From the NCBI GenBank assembly GCA_964059195.1, contig CAXKWD010000002.1:165794559-165858558 (forward strand): a stretch of DNA of 64,000 bases, read 5' to 3'. The notes under the pieces are model-generated. The model did not search any database, was not told the origin of the DNA, and saw only the letters and a program-made list of their open reading frames with translations. Below are positions 36,800-51,739 of the stretch, piece by piece. This stretch comes from Ectobius pallidus (taxonomy: Eukaryota > Arthropoda > Insecta > Blattodea > Ectobiidae). A program made the position numbers and the translations under genes. The stretch's first letter is position 1, and each line of letters begins with the position of its first letter.

Positions 36800-39700
36800 G
36801 TAAAAACAATATTTTTTATTGTTGGATATGAAAATCGCGCAGGATTTTAGAAAAGTCGAAATAAAATCATTTTATCAGCCTAGTACATAAAAACTCCCAA
36901 GAGACAAACGTCATAACATTTCATTGCGAATAAAACCGTGTACATCATCAATAAAAATGTACCATAGTTTACGAGATAACGGCTGTCGAAGCGTTGAAAA
37001 CGCCTCGCACGAAAAAAGTCATATCGGCAAAAATGACGTCTTTTACTGTTCCGCACACTGACAGCATAAAAGAAACTTTCGGAAATTTAAAATAAAATCG
37101 ACGCTTACGGAAGTTGGTAGGGCTGAGAATCCCGGGAAGGCATGCAGCTTCTATTAAAAAGCAGGATTGTATAAGAGTGGAAAAAGAACAGTTTCAACTG
37201 CTTTTGCATAGCCTATAAACTTATGTTTCCTCGGAAACGCAAGAAATTTTTGAGATTATATTGTTAATGTAAAAAAAGTATCTTTTATTCTTGGAGATGA
37301 AAATCGCGCAGCATTTTTGAAAACTCGAAATAAAAACGTTTTATCAGCGTACTACTTAAATCCACCCAAATGACAAAAGGCATAACTTTTCATTGCGAAT
37401 ATAACCATGTACATCAACAATAAAAATGTACCATAGTTTACGAGATAAAGGCTTTCGAACCGTTGAAAACGCCTCGCACGAAAAAAGTCACATCGGCAAA
37501 AATAACATCTTTTACAATTCCGCACACTCACAGCATAAAAAAACTTTCGGAAATAAAAATAAAATCGACGCTTACGAAAGTTGGCAGGGCTGAGAATCCC
37601 GGGAAGGGATGCAGCTTCTATAAAAGCGGATGATTGAATAAAAGAGGAAAAAAAAGTTTCAACTGCCTTTGGCATATAAACTTATGTTTCCTCGGAAACA
37701 CAAGACATTTTTGAGATTATATTGTTAATGAAAAACAATATTTTTTATTCTTGGAGATGAAAATCGCGCAGGATTTCAGAAAAGTCGATATAAAACCATT
37801 TTATCAGCCTAGTACATAAAATCTCCCAAGAGACGAACGTCATAACATTTCATTGCGAATAAAAGCGTGTACATCAACAATAAAAATGTACCATAGTTTA
37901 CGAGATAACGGCTGTCGAACCGTTGAAAATGCCTCACACGAAAAGACTCATATCGGCAAAAATAACATCTTTTACAATTCCGCACACTCTCAGCATAAAA
38001 GAAACTTTCGGAAATAAAAATAAAATCTACGCTTACGGAAGATGGTAGGGCTTAGAATCCCGGGAAGGCATGCAGCTTCTATTAAAGAACAGGATTGTAT
38101 AAGAGTGGAAAAAGAACAGTTTCAACTGCTTTTGCATATTAATTATGTTTCCTCGGAAACGCAAGAAATTTTTGAGATTATATTGTTAATGTAAAAACAG
38201 TATCTTTTATTCTTGGAGACGAAAATCGCGCAGGATTTTAGAAAACTCGAAATAAAAACGTTTTATCAGCGTACTACATAAATCCTCCCAAATGACAAAA
38301 CGCATATCTTTTCATTGCGAATATAACCATGTACTTCAACAATAAAAATGTACCATAGTTTACGAGATAAAGGCTTTCGAACCGTTGAAAACGCCTCGCA
38401 CGAAAAAAATCATATCGGCAAAAATAACATCTTTTTCAATTCCGCACACTCACGGCATAAAAGATACTTTCGGAAATAAAAATAAAATCGACGCTTACGA
38501 AAGTTGGCATGGCAGAGAATCCCGGGAAGGCATGCAGCTTCTATAAAAGCGCAGGATTTTATAACAGTGTAAAAAAAACAGTTTCAACTGCCTTTGGCAT
38601 ATAAACTTATGTTTCCTCGGAAACACAAGACATTTTTGAGATTATATTGTTAATGTAAAAACAATATTTTTTATTGTTGGATATGAAAATCGTGCAGGAT
38701 ATTAGAAAAGTCGAAATAAAATCATTTTATCAGCCTAGTACATAAAAACTCCCAAGAGACGAACGTCATAACATTTCATTGCGAATAAAAGCGTGTACAC
38801 AACAATAAAAATATACCATAGTTTACGAGATAACGGCTTTCGAACCGTTGGAAACGACTCACACGAAAAAAGTCATATGCGCAAAAATAACATCTTTTTC
38901 AAATCCGCATACTCACAGCATAAAAGAAACTTTCAGAAATAAAACTAAAATCGACGCTAACGGAAGTTGGCAGGGCTGAGAATCCCGGGAAGGCATGCAG
39001 CTTCTATTAAAGCGCAGGATTGTATAAGAGTGGAAAAAGAACAGTTTCAACTGCTTTTGCATATAAACTTATGTTTCCTCGGAAACACAAGACATTTTTG
39101 AGATTATATTGTTAATGTAAAAACAATATTTTTTATTCTTGGAGATGAAAAGCTCGCAGGATTTTACAAAAGTCGATATAAAACCATTTTATCAGCCTAG
39201 TACATAAAAACTCACAAGAGACGAACGTCATAACATTTCATTGCGAATAAAACAGTGTACATCAACAATAAAAATGTACCATAGTTTACGAGATAACGGC
39301 TGTCGAACCGTTGAAAACGCCTCGCACGAAAAAAGTCATATCGGCAAAAATAACATCTTTTACAATTCCGCACACTCACAGCATAAAAGAAACTTCGGAA
39401 ATAAAAATAAAATCGACGCTTACGAAAGTTGGCAGGGCTGAGAATCCCGGGAAGGAATGCAGCTTCTATAAAAGCGCAGGATTGTATAAAAGTGGACAAA
39501 GAACAGTTTCAACTGCCTTTGGCATATAAACTTATGTTTCCTCGGAAACACAAGACATTTTTGAGATTATATTGTTATTGTAAAAGCAATATTTATAATT
39601 CTTAAGATGAAAATCGCGCAGGATTTTAGAAAAGTCGAAATAAAACCATTTTATCAGCCTAGTACATAAAAACTCCCAAGAGACGAACGTCATAACATTT

Positions 39701-40400
39701 CATTGCGAATAAAAGCGTGTACATCAACAATAAAAATGTACCATAGTTTACGAGATAACGGCTGTCGAACCGTTGAAAACGACTCACGCGAAAAAAGTCA
39801 TATCGGCAAAAATAACATCTTTTCAAATCCGCATACTCACAGCATAAAAGAAACTTTCGGAAATAAAACTAAAATAGACGCTAACGGAAGTTGGCAGGGC
39901 TGAGAATCCCGGGAAGGCATGCAGCTTCTATTAAAGCGCAGGATTGTATAAGAGTGGAAAAAGAACAGTTTCAACTGCTTTTGCATATAAACTTATGTCT
40001 CCTCGGAAACACAAGACATTTTTGAGATTATATTGTTATTGTAAAAGCAATATTTTTTATTCTTAAGATGAAAATCGCGCAGGATTTTAGAAAAGTCGAA
40101 ATAAAATCATTTTATCAGCCTAGTACATAAAAACTCCCAAGAGACGAACGTCATAACATTTCATTGCGAATAAAAGCGTGTACACAACAATTAAAATATA
40201 CCATAGTTTACGAGATAACGGCTGTCGAACCGTTGAAAACGACTCACACGAAAAAAGTCATATCGGCAAAAATAACATCTTTTTCAAATCCGCATACTCA
40301 CAGCATAAAAGAAACTTTCAGAAATAAAACTAAAATCGACGCTAACGGAAGTTGGCAGGGCTGAGAATCCCGGGAAGGCATGCAGCTTCTATTAAAGCGC
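36800..40400. repeat. Segment repeated at about 46046-49640 (offset ~9246 bp, 20 monomers)
   Basis: Shared diagnostic variants in order: ttgttggatatgaaaatcg, actgttccgcacactgacag, the aaatttaaaataaaatcg change, gcatagcctataaac, the cgcagcatttttgaaaactcg B monomer, gaaaaacaatatt with one fewer base pair of spacing, and the gtgtacacaacaat monomer. Small differences include catatgcgc at about 38876, not seen in the other copy. Confidence 0.8.
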
Positions 40401-40519
40401 AGGATTGTATAAGAGTGGAAAAAGAACAGTTTCAACTGCTTTTGCATATAAACTTATGTCTCCTCGGAAACACAAGACATTTTTGAGATTATATTGTTAT
40501 TGTAAAAGCAATATTTTTT

Positions 40520-43495
40520 ATTCTTAAGATGAAAATCGCGCAGGATTTTAGAAAAGTCGAAATAAAACCATTTTATCAGCCTAGTACATAAAAACTCCCA
40601 AGACACGAACGTCATAACATTTCATTGCGAATAAAAGCGTGTACATCAACAATAAAAATGTACCATAGTTTACGAGATAACGGCTGTCGAACCGTTGAAA
40701 ACGACTCACACGATAAAAGTCATGTCGGCAAAAATAACATCTTTTATAATTCCGCATACTCACAGCATAAAAGAAATTTTCGGAAATAAAAATAAAATCG
40801 ACGCTAACGTAAGTTGGCAGGGCTGAGAATCCCGGGAAGGCATGCTGCTTCTATTAAAGCGCAGGATTGTATAAGAGTGGAAAAAGAACAGTTTCAACTG
40901 CTTTTGCATATAAACTTATGTTTCCTCGGAAACACAAGACATTTTTGAGATTATATTGTTAATGTAAAAACAATATATTTTATTCTTGGAGATGAAAGTC
41001 GCGCAAGATTTCAGAAAAGTCGAAATAAAACCATTTTATCAGCCTAGTACATAAAAACTCAAAAGAGACGAACGTCATAACATTTCATTGGGAATAAAAG
41101 CGTGTACATCAACAATAAAAATGTACCATAGTTTACGAGATAACGACTGTCGAACCGTTGAAAACGACTCACACGAAAAAAATCATATCGTCAAAAATAA
41201 CATCTTTTACGATTCCGCATACTCACAGCATAAAAGAAACTTTCGGAAATGAAAATATAATCGACGCTAACGGAAGTTGGCAGGGCTGAGAATCCCGGGA
41301 AGGCATGCAGCTTCTATTAAAGCGCAGGATTGTATAAGGGTGGAAAAAGAACAGTTTCAACTGCTTTTGCATATTAACTTATGTTTCGTCGGAAACGCAA
41401 GAAATTTTTGAGATTATATTGTTAATGTAAAAACAATATTTTTATTCTTGGAGATGAAAATCGCGCAGGATTTTACAAAAGTCGAAATAAAACCATTTTA
41501 TCAGCCTAGTACATAAAAACTCCCAAGAGACGAACGTCATAACACTTCATTGCGAATAAAAGCGTGTACATCAACAATAAAAATGTACCACAGTTTTCGA
41601 GATAACGGCTGTCGAACCGTTGAAAACTACTCACACGAAAAAAGTCATATCGGCAAAAATAACATCTTTTATAATTCCGCATACTCACAGGATAGAAGAA
41701 ACTTTCGGAAATAAAAATAAAATCGACGCTAACGGAAGTTGGCAGGGCTGAGAATCCCGGGAAGGCATGCAGCTTCTATTAAAGCTCAGGATTGTATAAG
41801 ATCGGAAAAAGAACAGTTTCAACTGCTTTTGCATATAAACTTATGTTTCCTCGGAAACACAAGACATTTTTGAGATTATATTGTTAATGTAAAAATATTT
41901 TTTATTCTTGGAGATGAAAATCGCGCAGGATTTTAGAAAAGACGAAATAAAACCATTTTATCAGCCTATTACATAAAAACTCCCAAGAGACGAACGTCAT
42001 AACATTTCATTGCGAATAAAAGCGTGTACTTCAACAATAAAAATGTACCATAGTTTACGAGATAACGGCTGTCGAACCGTTGAAAACGCCTCACACGAAA
42101 AAAGTAATATCGGCAAAAATAACATCTTTTACAATTCCGCACACTCACAGCATAAAAGAAACTTTCGGAAATAAAAATAAAATCAACGCTTACGGAAGTT
42201 GGTAGGGCTGAGAATCCCGGGAAGGCATGCAGCTTCGATTAAAAAGCAGGATTGTATAAGAGTGGAAAAAGAACAGTTTCAACTGCTTTTGCATATAAAC
42301 TTATGTTTTCTCGGAAACGCAAGAAATTTTTGAGATTATATTGTTAATGTAAAAACAGTATTTTTTATTCTTGGAGATGAAATCGCGCAGGATTTTTGAA
42401 AACTCGAAATAAAAACGTTTTATCAGCGTACTACATAAATCCTCCCAAATGACAAAAGGCATAACTTTTCATTGCGAATATAACCATGTACATCAACAAT
42501 AAAAATGTACCATAGTTTACGAGATAACGGCTGTCGAAGCGTTGAAAACGCCTCGCACGAAAAAAGTCATATCGGCAAAAATAACGTCTTTTACAGTTCC
42601 GCACACTCACAGCATAAAAGAAACTTTCGGAAATAAAAATAAAATCGACGCTAACGAAAGTTGACAGGGCTCAGAATCCCGGGAAGGCATGCAGCTTCTA
42701 TAAAAGCGCAGGATTGTATAACAGTGGGAAAAAAGTTTCAACTGCCTTTGGCATATAAACTTAGGTTTCCTCGGAAACACAAGACATTTTTGAGATTATA
42801 TTGTTAATGTAAAAACAATATTTTTTATTGTTGGATATAAAAATCGCGCAGGATTTTAGAAAAGACGAAATAAAATCATTTTATCAGCCTAGTACATAAA
42901 AACTCCCAAGAGACGAACGTCATAACATTTCATTGCGAATAAAACCGTGTACATCAACAATAAAAATGTACCATAGTTTACGTGATAACGGCTGTCGAAC
43001 CGTTGAAAACGCCTCGCACGAAAAAAGTCATATCGCCAGAAATAACATCTTTTTCAATTCCGCACACTCCCAGCATAAAAGAAACTTACGGAAATAAAAA
43101 TAAAATCGACGCTTACGAAAGTTGGCATGGCTGAGAATCCCGGGAAGGCATGCAGCTTCTATAAAAGCGCAGGATTGTATAACAGTGGGGAAAAAAACAG
43201 TTTCAACTGCCTTTGGCATATAAACTTATGTTTCCTCGGAAACACAAGACATTTTTGAGATTATATTGTTAATGTAAAAACAGTATCTTTTATTCTTGGA
43301 GATGAAAATCGCGCAGGATTTTAAAAAACTCGAAATAAAAACGTTTTATCAGCGTACTACATAAATCCTCCCAAATGACAAAAGGCATAACTTTTCATTG
43401 CGAATATAACCATGTACATCAACAATAAAAATGTACCCTAGTTTACGAGATAAAGGCTTTCGAACCGTTGAAAACGCCTCGCACGAAAAAAGTCA
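40520..43495. repeat. Segment repeated at 59476-62450 (offset ~18956 bp, 41 monomers)
   Basis: Shared rare variants in order: gaaattttcgg, gcgcaagatttcag, actcaaaagagac, tgtttcgtcgg, the cacttcattgcg monomer with gtaccacagttttcgag and ggatagaag, aagatcggaaaaag, gcttcgattaaaaag, the gatgaaatcgcgc B monomer, and catatcgccagaaat. They diverge at about 43495 and 62450. Only scattered single-base changes were noticed over nearly 3 kb. Confidence 0.8.
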
Positions 43496-44339
43496 TATCG
43501 GCAAAAATAACATCTTTTTCAATTCCGCACACTCACGGCATAAAAGAAACTTTCGGAAATAAAAATAAAATCGACGCTTACGAAAGTTGGCATGGCAGAG
43601 AATCCCGGGAAGGCATGCAGCTTCTATAAAAGCGCAGGATTTTATAACAGTGTAAAAAAAACAGTTTCAACGGCCTTTGGCATATAAGCTTATGTTTCCT
43701 CGGAAACACAAGACATTTTTGAGATTATATTGTTAATGTAAAAATATTTTTTATTCTTGGAGATGAAAATCGCGCAGGATTTTAGAAAAGTCGAAATAAA
43801 ACCATTTTATCAGCCTATTACATAAAAACTCCCAAGAGACGAACGTCATAACATTTCATTGCGAATAAAAGCGTGTACATCAACAATAAAAATGTACCAT
43901 AGTTTACGAGATAACGGCTGTCGAACCGTTGAAAACGACTCACACGAAAAAAGTCATATCGGCAAAAATAACATCTTTTCAAATCCGCATACTCACAGCA
44001 TAAAAGAAACTTTCGGAAATAAGACTAAAATAGACGCTAACGGAAGTTGGCAGGGCTGAGAATCCCGGGAAGGCATGCAGCTTCTATTAAAGCGCAGGAT
44101 TGTATAAGAGTGGAAAAAGAACAGTTTCAACTGCTTTTGCATATAAACTTATGTCTCCTCGGAAACACAAGACATTTTTGAGATTATATTGTTAATGTAA
44201 AAACAATATTTTTTATTCTTGGAGATGAAAGTCGCGCAGGATTTTAGAAAAGTCGAAATAAAACCATTTTATCAGCCTAGTACATAAAATCTCCCAAGAG
44301 ACGAACGTCATAACATTTCATTGCGAATAAAAGCGTGTA

Positions 44340-47300
44340 CATCAACAATAAAAATGTACCATAGTTTACGAGATAACGGCTGTCGAACCGTTGAAAACGC
44401 CTCACACGAAAAGAGTCATATCGGCAAAAATAACATCTTTTACAATTCCGCACACTCTCAGCATAAAATAAACTTTCGGAAATAAAAATAAAATCTACGC
44501 TTACGGAAGATGGTAGGGCTTAGAATCCCGGGAAGGCATGCAGCTTCTATTAAAGAACAGGATTGTATAAGAGTGGAAAAAGAACAGTTTCAACTGCTTT
44601 TGCATATTAACTTATGTTTCCTCGGAAACGCAAGAAATTTTTGAGATTATATTGTTAATGTAAAAACAGTATCTTTTATTCTTGGAGATGAAAATCGGGC
44701 AGGATTTTAGAAAACTCGAAATAAAAACGTTTTATCAGCGTACTACATAAATCCTCCCAAATGACAAAACGCATATCTTTTCATTGCGAATATAACCATG
44801 TACTTCAACAATAAAAATGTACCATAGTTTACGAGATAAAGGCTTTCGAACCGTTGAAAACGCCTCGCACGAAAAAAGTCATATCGGCAAAAATAACATC
44901 TTTTATAATTCCGCATACTCACAGCATAAATGAAACTTTCGGATATAAAAATAAAATCGACGCTAACGGAAGTTGGCAAGGCTGAGAATCCCGGGAAGGC
45001 ATGCAGCTTCTATTAAACACAGGATTGTATAAGAGTGGAAAAAGAACAGTTTCAACTGCTTTTGCATATAAACTTATGTTTCCTCGGAAACACAAGACAT
45101 TTTTGAGATTATATTGTTAATGTAAAAACAATATTTTTTATTCTTGGAGATGAAAGTCGCGCAGGATTTTAGAAAAGTCGAAATAAAACCATTTTATCAG
45201 CCTAGTACATAACAACTCCCAAGAGACGAACGTCATAACATTTCATTGCGAATAAAACCGTGTACATCAACAATAAAAATGTACCGTAGTTTACGAGATA
45301 ACGGCTGTCGAACCGTTGAAAACGCCTCGCACGAAAAAAGTCATATCGGCAAAAATAACATCTTTTACAATTCTGCCCACTCACAGCATAAAAGAAACTT
45401 TCGGAAATAAAAATAAAATCGACGGTTACGGAAGTTGGTAGGGCTGAGAATCCCGGGAAGGCATGCAGCTTCTATAAAAGCGGAGGATTGTATAAAAGTG
45501 GATAAAAAAAGTTTCAACTGCCTTTGGCATATAAACTTATGTTTCCTCGGAAACACAAGACATTTTTGAGATTATATTGTTAATGTAAAAACAATATTTT
45601 TTATTCTTGGAGATGAAAATCGCGCAGGATTTTAGAAAAGTCGAAATAAAACCATTTTATCAGCCTAGTACATAAAAACTCCCAATATACGAACGTCATA
45701 ACATTTCATTGCGAATAAAAGCGTGTACATCAACAATAAAAATGTACCATAGTTTACGAGATAACGGCTGTCGAACCGTTGAAAACGACTCACACGAAAA
45801 AAGTCTTATCGGCAAAAATAACATCTTTTATAATTCCGCATACTCACAGCATAAATGAAACTTTCGGATATAAAAATAAAATCGACGCTAACGGAAGTTG
45901 GCAAGGCTGAGAATCCCGGGAAGGCATGCAGCTTCTATTAAACACAGGATTGTATAAGAGTGGAAAAAGAACAGTTTCAACTGCTTTTGCATATAAACTT
46001 ATGTTTCCTCGGAAACACAAGACATTTTTGAGATTATATTGTTAATGTAAAAACAATATTTTTTATTGTTGGATATGAAAATCGCGCAGGATTTTAGAAA
46101 AGTCGAAATAAAATCATTTTATCAGCATAGTACATAAAAACTCCCAAGAGACGAACGTCATAACATTTCATTGCGAATAAAACCGTGTACATGAACAATA
46201 AAAATGTACCATAGTTTACGAGATAACGGCTGTCGAAGCGTTGAAAACGCCTCGCACGAAAAAAGTCATATCGGCAAAAATAACGTCTTTTACTGTTCCG
46301 CACACTGACAGCATAAAAGAAACTTTCGGAAATTTAAAATAAAATCGACGCTTACGGAAGTTGGTAGGGCTGAGAATCCCGGGAAGGCATGCAGCTTCTA
46401 TTAAAAAGCAGGATTGTATAAGAGTGGAAAAAGAACAGTTTCAACTGCTTTTGCATAGCCTATAAACTTATGTTTCCTCGGAAACGCAAGAAATTTTTGA
46501 GATTATATTGTTAATGTAAAAACAGTATCTTTTATTCTTGGAGATGAAAATCGCGCAGCATTTTTGAAAACTCGAAATAAAAACGTTTTATCAGCGTACT
46601 ACTTAAATCCACCCAAATGACAAAAGGCATAACTTTTCATTGCGAATATAACCATGTACATCAACAATAAAAATGTACCATAGTTTACGAGATAAAGGCT
46701 TTCGAACCGTTGAAAACGCCTCGCACGAAAAAAGTCACATCGGCAAAAATAACATCTTTTACAATTCCGCACACTCACAGCATAAAAAAACTTTCGGAAA
46801 TAAAAATAAAATCGACGCTTACGAAAGTTGGCAGGGCTGAGAATCCCGGGAAGGGATGCAGCTTCTATAAAAGCGGATGATTGAATAAAAGAGGAAAAAA
46901 AAAGTTTCAACTGCCTTTGGCATATAAACTTATGTTTCCTCGGAAACACAAGACATTTTTGAGATTATATTGTTAATGAAAAACAATATTTTTTATTCTT
47001 GGAGATGAAAATCGCGCAGGATTTCAGAAATGTCGATATAAAACCATTTTATCAGCCTAGTACATAAAATCTCCCAAGAGACGAACGTCATAACATTTCA
47101 TTGCGAATAAAAGCGTGTACATCAACAATAAAAATGTACCATAGTTTACGAGATAACGGCTGTCGAACCGTTGAAAACGCCTCACACGAAAAGAGTCATA
47201 TCGGCAAAAATAACATCTTTTACAATTCCGCACACTCTCAGCATAAAAGAAATTTCGGAAATAAAAATAAAATCTACGCTTACGGAAGATGGTAGGGCTT

Positions 47301-50300
47301 AGAATCCCGGGAAGGCATGCAGCTTCTATTAAAGAACAGGATTGTATAAGAGTGGAAAAAGAACAGTTTCAACTGCTTTTGCATATTAATTATGTTTCCT
47401 CGGAAACGCAAGAAATTTTTGAGATTATATTGTTAATGTAAAAACAGTATCTTTTATTCTTGGAGACGAAAATCGCGCAGGATTTTAGAAAACTCGAAAT
47501 AAAAACGTTTTATCAGCGTACTACATAAATCCTCCCAAATGACAAAACGCATATCTTTTCATTGCGAATATAACCATGTACTTCAACAATAAAAATGTAC
47601 CATAGTTTACGAGATAAAGGCTTTCGAACCGTTGAAAACGCCTCGCACGAAAAAAGTCATATCGGCAAAAATAACATCTTTTTCAATTCCGCACACTCAC
47701 GGCATAAAAGATACTTTCGGAAATAAAAATAAAATCGACGCTTACGAAAGTTGGCATGGCAGAGAATCCCGGGAAGGCATGCAGCTTCTATAAAAGCGCA
47801 GGATTTTATAACAGTGTAAAAAAAACAGTTTCAACTGCCTTTGGCATATAAACTTATGTTTCCTCGGAAACACAAGACATTTTTGAGATTATATTGTTAA
47901 TGTAAAAACAATATTTTTTATTGTTGGATATGAAAATCGTGCAGGATTTTAGAAAAGTCGAAATAAAATCATTTTATCAGCCTAGTACATAAAAACTCCC
48001 AAGAGACGAACGTCATAACATTTCATTGCGAATAAAAGCGTGTACACAACAATAAAAATATACCATAGTTTACGAGATAACGGCTGTCGAACCGTTGAAA
48101 ACGACTCACACGAAAAAAGTCATATCGGCAAAAATAACATCTTTTTCAAATCCGCATACTCACAGCATACAAGAAACTTTCAGAAATAAAACTAAAATCG
48201 ACGCTAACGGAAGTTGGCAGGGCTGAGAATCCCGGGAAGGCATGCAGCTTCTATTAAAGCGCAGGATTGTATAAGAGTGGAAAAAGAACAGTTTCAACTG
48301 CTTTTGCATATAAACTTATGTTTCCTCGGAAACACAAGACATTTTTGAGATTATATTGTTAATGTAAAAACAATATTTTTTATTCTTGGAGATGAAACCT
48401 CGCAGGATTTTACAAAAGTCGATATAAAACCATTTTATCAGCCTAGTACATAAAAACTCCAAAGAGACGAACGTCATAACATTTCATTGCGAATAAAACA
48501 GTGTACATCAACAATAAAAATGTACCATAGTTTACGAGATAACGGCTGTCGAACCGTTGAAAACGCCTCGCACGAAAAAAGTCATATCGGCAAAAATAAC
48601 ATCTTTTACAATTCCGCACACTCACAGCATAAAAGAAACTTCGGAAATAAAAATAAAATCGACGCTTACGAAAGTTGGCAGGGCTGAGAATCCCGGGAAG
48701 GAATGCAGCTTCTATAAAAGCGCAGGATTGTATAAAAGTGGACAAAAAACAGTTTCAACTGCCTTTGGCATATAAACTTATGTTTCCTCGGAAACACAAG
48801 ACATTTTTGAGATTATATTGTTATTGTAAAAGCAATATTTATAATTCTTAAGATGAAAATCGCGCAGGATTTTAGAAAAGTCGAAATAAAACCATTTTAT
48901 CAGCCTAGTACATAAAAACTCCCAAGAGACGAACGTCATAACATTTCATTGCGAATAAAAGCGTGTACATCAACAATAAAAATGTACCATAGTTTACGAG
49001 ATAACGGCTGTCGAACCGTTGAAAACGACTCACGCGAAAAAAGTCATATCGGCAAAAATAACATCTTTTCAAATCCGCATACTCACAGCATAAAAGAAAC
49101 TTTCGGAAATAAAACTAAAATAGACGCTAACGGAAGTTGGCAGGGCTGAGAATCCCGGGAAGGCATGCAGCTTCTATTAAAGCGCAGGATTGTATAAGAG
49201 TGGAAAAAGAACAGTTTCAACTGCTTTTGCATATAAACTTATGTCTCCTCGGAAACACAAGACATTTTTGAGATTATATTGTTATTGTAAAAGCAATATT
49301 TTTTATTCTTAAGATGAAAATCGCGCAGGAATTTAGAAAAGTCGAAATAAAATCATTTTATCAGCCTAGTACATAAAAACTCCCAAGAGACGAACGTCAT
49401 AACATTTCATTGCGAATAAAAGCGTGTACACAACAATAAAAATATACCATAGTTTACGAGATAACGGCTGTCGAACCGTTGAAAACGACTCACACGAAAA
49501 AAGTCATATCGGCAAAAATAACATCTTTTTCAAATCCGCATACTCACAGCATAAAAGAAACTTTCAGAAATAAAACTAAAATCGACGCTAACGGAAGTTG
49601 GCAGGGCTGAGAATCCCGGGAAGGCATGCAGCTTCTATTAAAGCGCAGGATTGTATAAGAGTGGAAAAAGAACAGTTTCAACTGCTTTTGCATATAAACT
49701 TATGTTTCCTCGGAAACACAAGACATTTTTGAGATTATATTGTTAATGTAAAAAGAATATTTTTTATTCTTGGAGATGAAAAGCTCGCAGGATTTTACAA
49801 AAGTCGATATAAAACCATTTTATCAGCCTAGTACATAAAAACTCACAAGAGACGAACGTCATAACATTTCATTGCGAATAAAACAGTGTACATCAACAAT
49901 AAAAATGTACCATAGTTTACGAGATAACGGCTGTCGAACCGTTGAAAACGCCTCGCACGAAAAAAGTCATATCGGCAAAAATAACATCTTTTACAATTCC
50001 GCACACTCACAGCATAAAAGAAACTTCGGAAATAAAAATAAAATCGACGCTTACGAAAGTTGGCAGGGCTGAGAATCCGGGGAAGGAATGCAGCTTCTAT
50101 AAAAGCGCAGGATTGTATAAAAGTGGACAAAAAACAGTTTCAACTGCCTTTGGCATATAAACTTATGTTTCCTCGGAAACACAAGACATTTTTGAGATTA
50201 TATTGTTATTGTAAAAGCAATATTTATAATTCTTAAGATGAAAATCGCGCAGGATTTTAGAAAAGTCGAAATAAAACCATTTTATCAGCCTAGTACATAA

Positions 50301-50640
50301 AAACTCCCAAGAGACGAACATCATAACATTTCATTGCGAATAAAAGCGTGTACATCAACAATAAAAATGTACCATAGTTTACGAGATAACGGCTGTCGAA
50401 CCGTTGAAAACGACTCACGCGAAAAAAGTCATATCGGGAAAAATAACATCTTTTCAAATCCGCATACTCACAGCATAAAAGAAACTTTCGGAAATAAAAC
50501 TAAAATAGACGCTAACGGAAGTTGGCAGGGCTGAGAATCCCGGGAAGGCATGCAGCTTCTATTAAAGCGCAGGATTGTATAAGAGTGGAAAAAGAACAGT
50601 TTCAACTGCTTTTGCATATAAACTTATGTCTCCTCGGAAA
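44340..50640. repeat. 16-monomer segmental duplication, left copy (offset ~7400 bp)
   Basis: The order of variants here recurs 7400-7401 bp downstream. Shared marks: ctctcagcataaaataaac (44457 and 51857), aaaatcgggcagg (44695 and 52092), cataacaactccc, caatatacgaacgtc, gcatagcctataaac. One patch near 44880-44960 differs from its counterpart (52280-52360), as expected after gene conversion with another monomer. The right end holds two units of the 1385-bp trimer. Confidence 0.8.
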
Positions 50641-51739
50641 CACAAGACATTTTTGAGATTATATTGTTATTGTAAAAGCAATATTTTTTATTCTTAAGAT
50701 GAAAATCGCGCAGGATTTTAGAAAAGTCGAAATAAAACCATTTTATCAGCCTAGTACATAAAAACTCCCAAGACACGAACGTCATAACATTTCATTGCGA
50801 ATAAAAGCGTGTACATCAACAATAAAAATGTACCATAGTTTACGAGATAACGGCTGTCGAACCGTTGAAAACAACTCACACGATAAAAGTCATGTTGGCA
50901 AAAATAACATCTTTTATAATTCCGCATACTCACAGCATAAAAGAAATTTTCGGAAATAAAAATAAAATCGACGCTAACGTAAGTTGGCAGGGCTGAGAAT
51001 CCCGGGAAGGCATGCAGCTTCTATTAAAGCGCAGGATTGTATAAGAGTGGAAAAAGAACAGTTTCAACTGCTTTTGCATATAAACTTATGTTTCCTCGGA
51101 AACACAAGACATTTTTGAGATTATATTGTTAATGTAAAAACAATATATTTTATTCTTGGAGATGAAAGTCGCGCAAGATTTCAGAAAAGTCGAAATAAAA
51201 CCATTTTATCAGCCTAGTACATAAAAACTCAAAAGAGACGAACGTCATAACATTTCATTGGGAATAAAAGCGTGTACATCAACAATAAAAATGTACCATA
51301 GTTTACGAGATAACGACTGTCGAACCGTTGAAAACGACTCACACGAAAAAAATCATATCGTCAAAAATAACATCTTTTACGATTCCGCATACTCACAGCA
51401 TAAAAGAAACTTTCGGAAATGAAAATATAATCGACGCTAACGGAAGTTGGCAGGGCTGAGAATCCCGGGAAGGCATGCAGCTTCTATTAAAGCGCAGGAT
51501 TGTATAAGGGTGGAAAAAGAACAGTTTCAACTGCTTTTGCATATTAACTTATGTTTCGTCGGAAACGCAAGAAATTTTTGAGATTATATTGTTAATGTAA
51601 AGACAATATTTTTATTCTTGGAGATGAAAATCGCGCAGGATTTTACAAAAGTCGAAATAAAACCATTTTATCAGCCTAGTACATAAAAACTCCCAAGAGA
51701 CGAACGTCATAACATTTCATTGGGAATAAAAGCGTGTAC

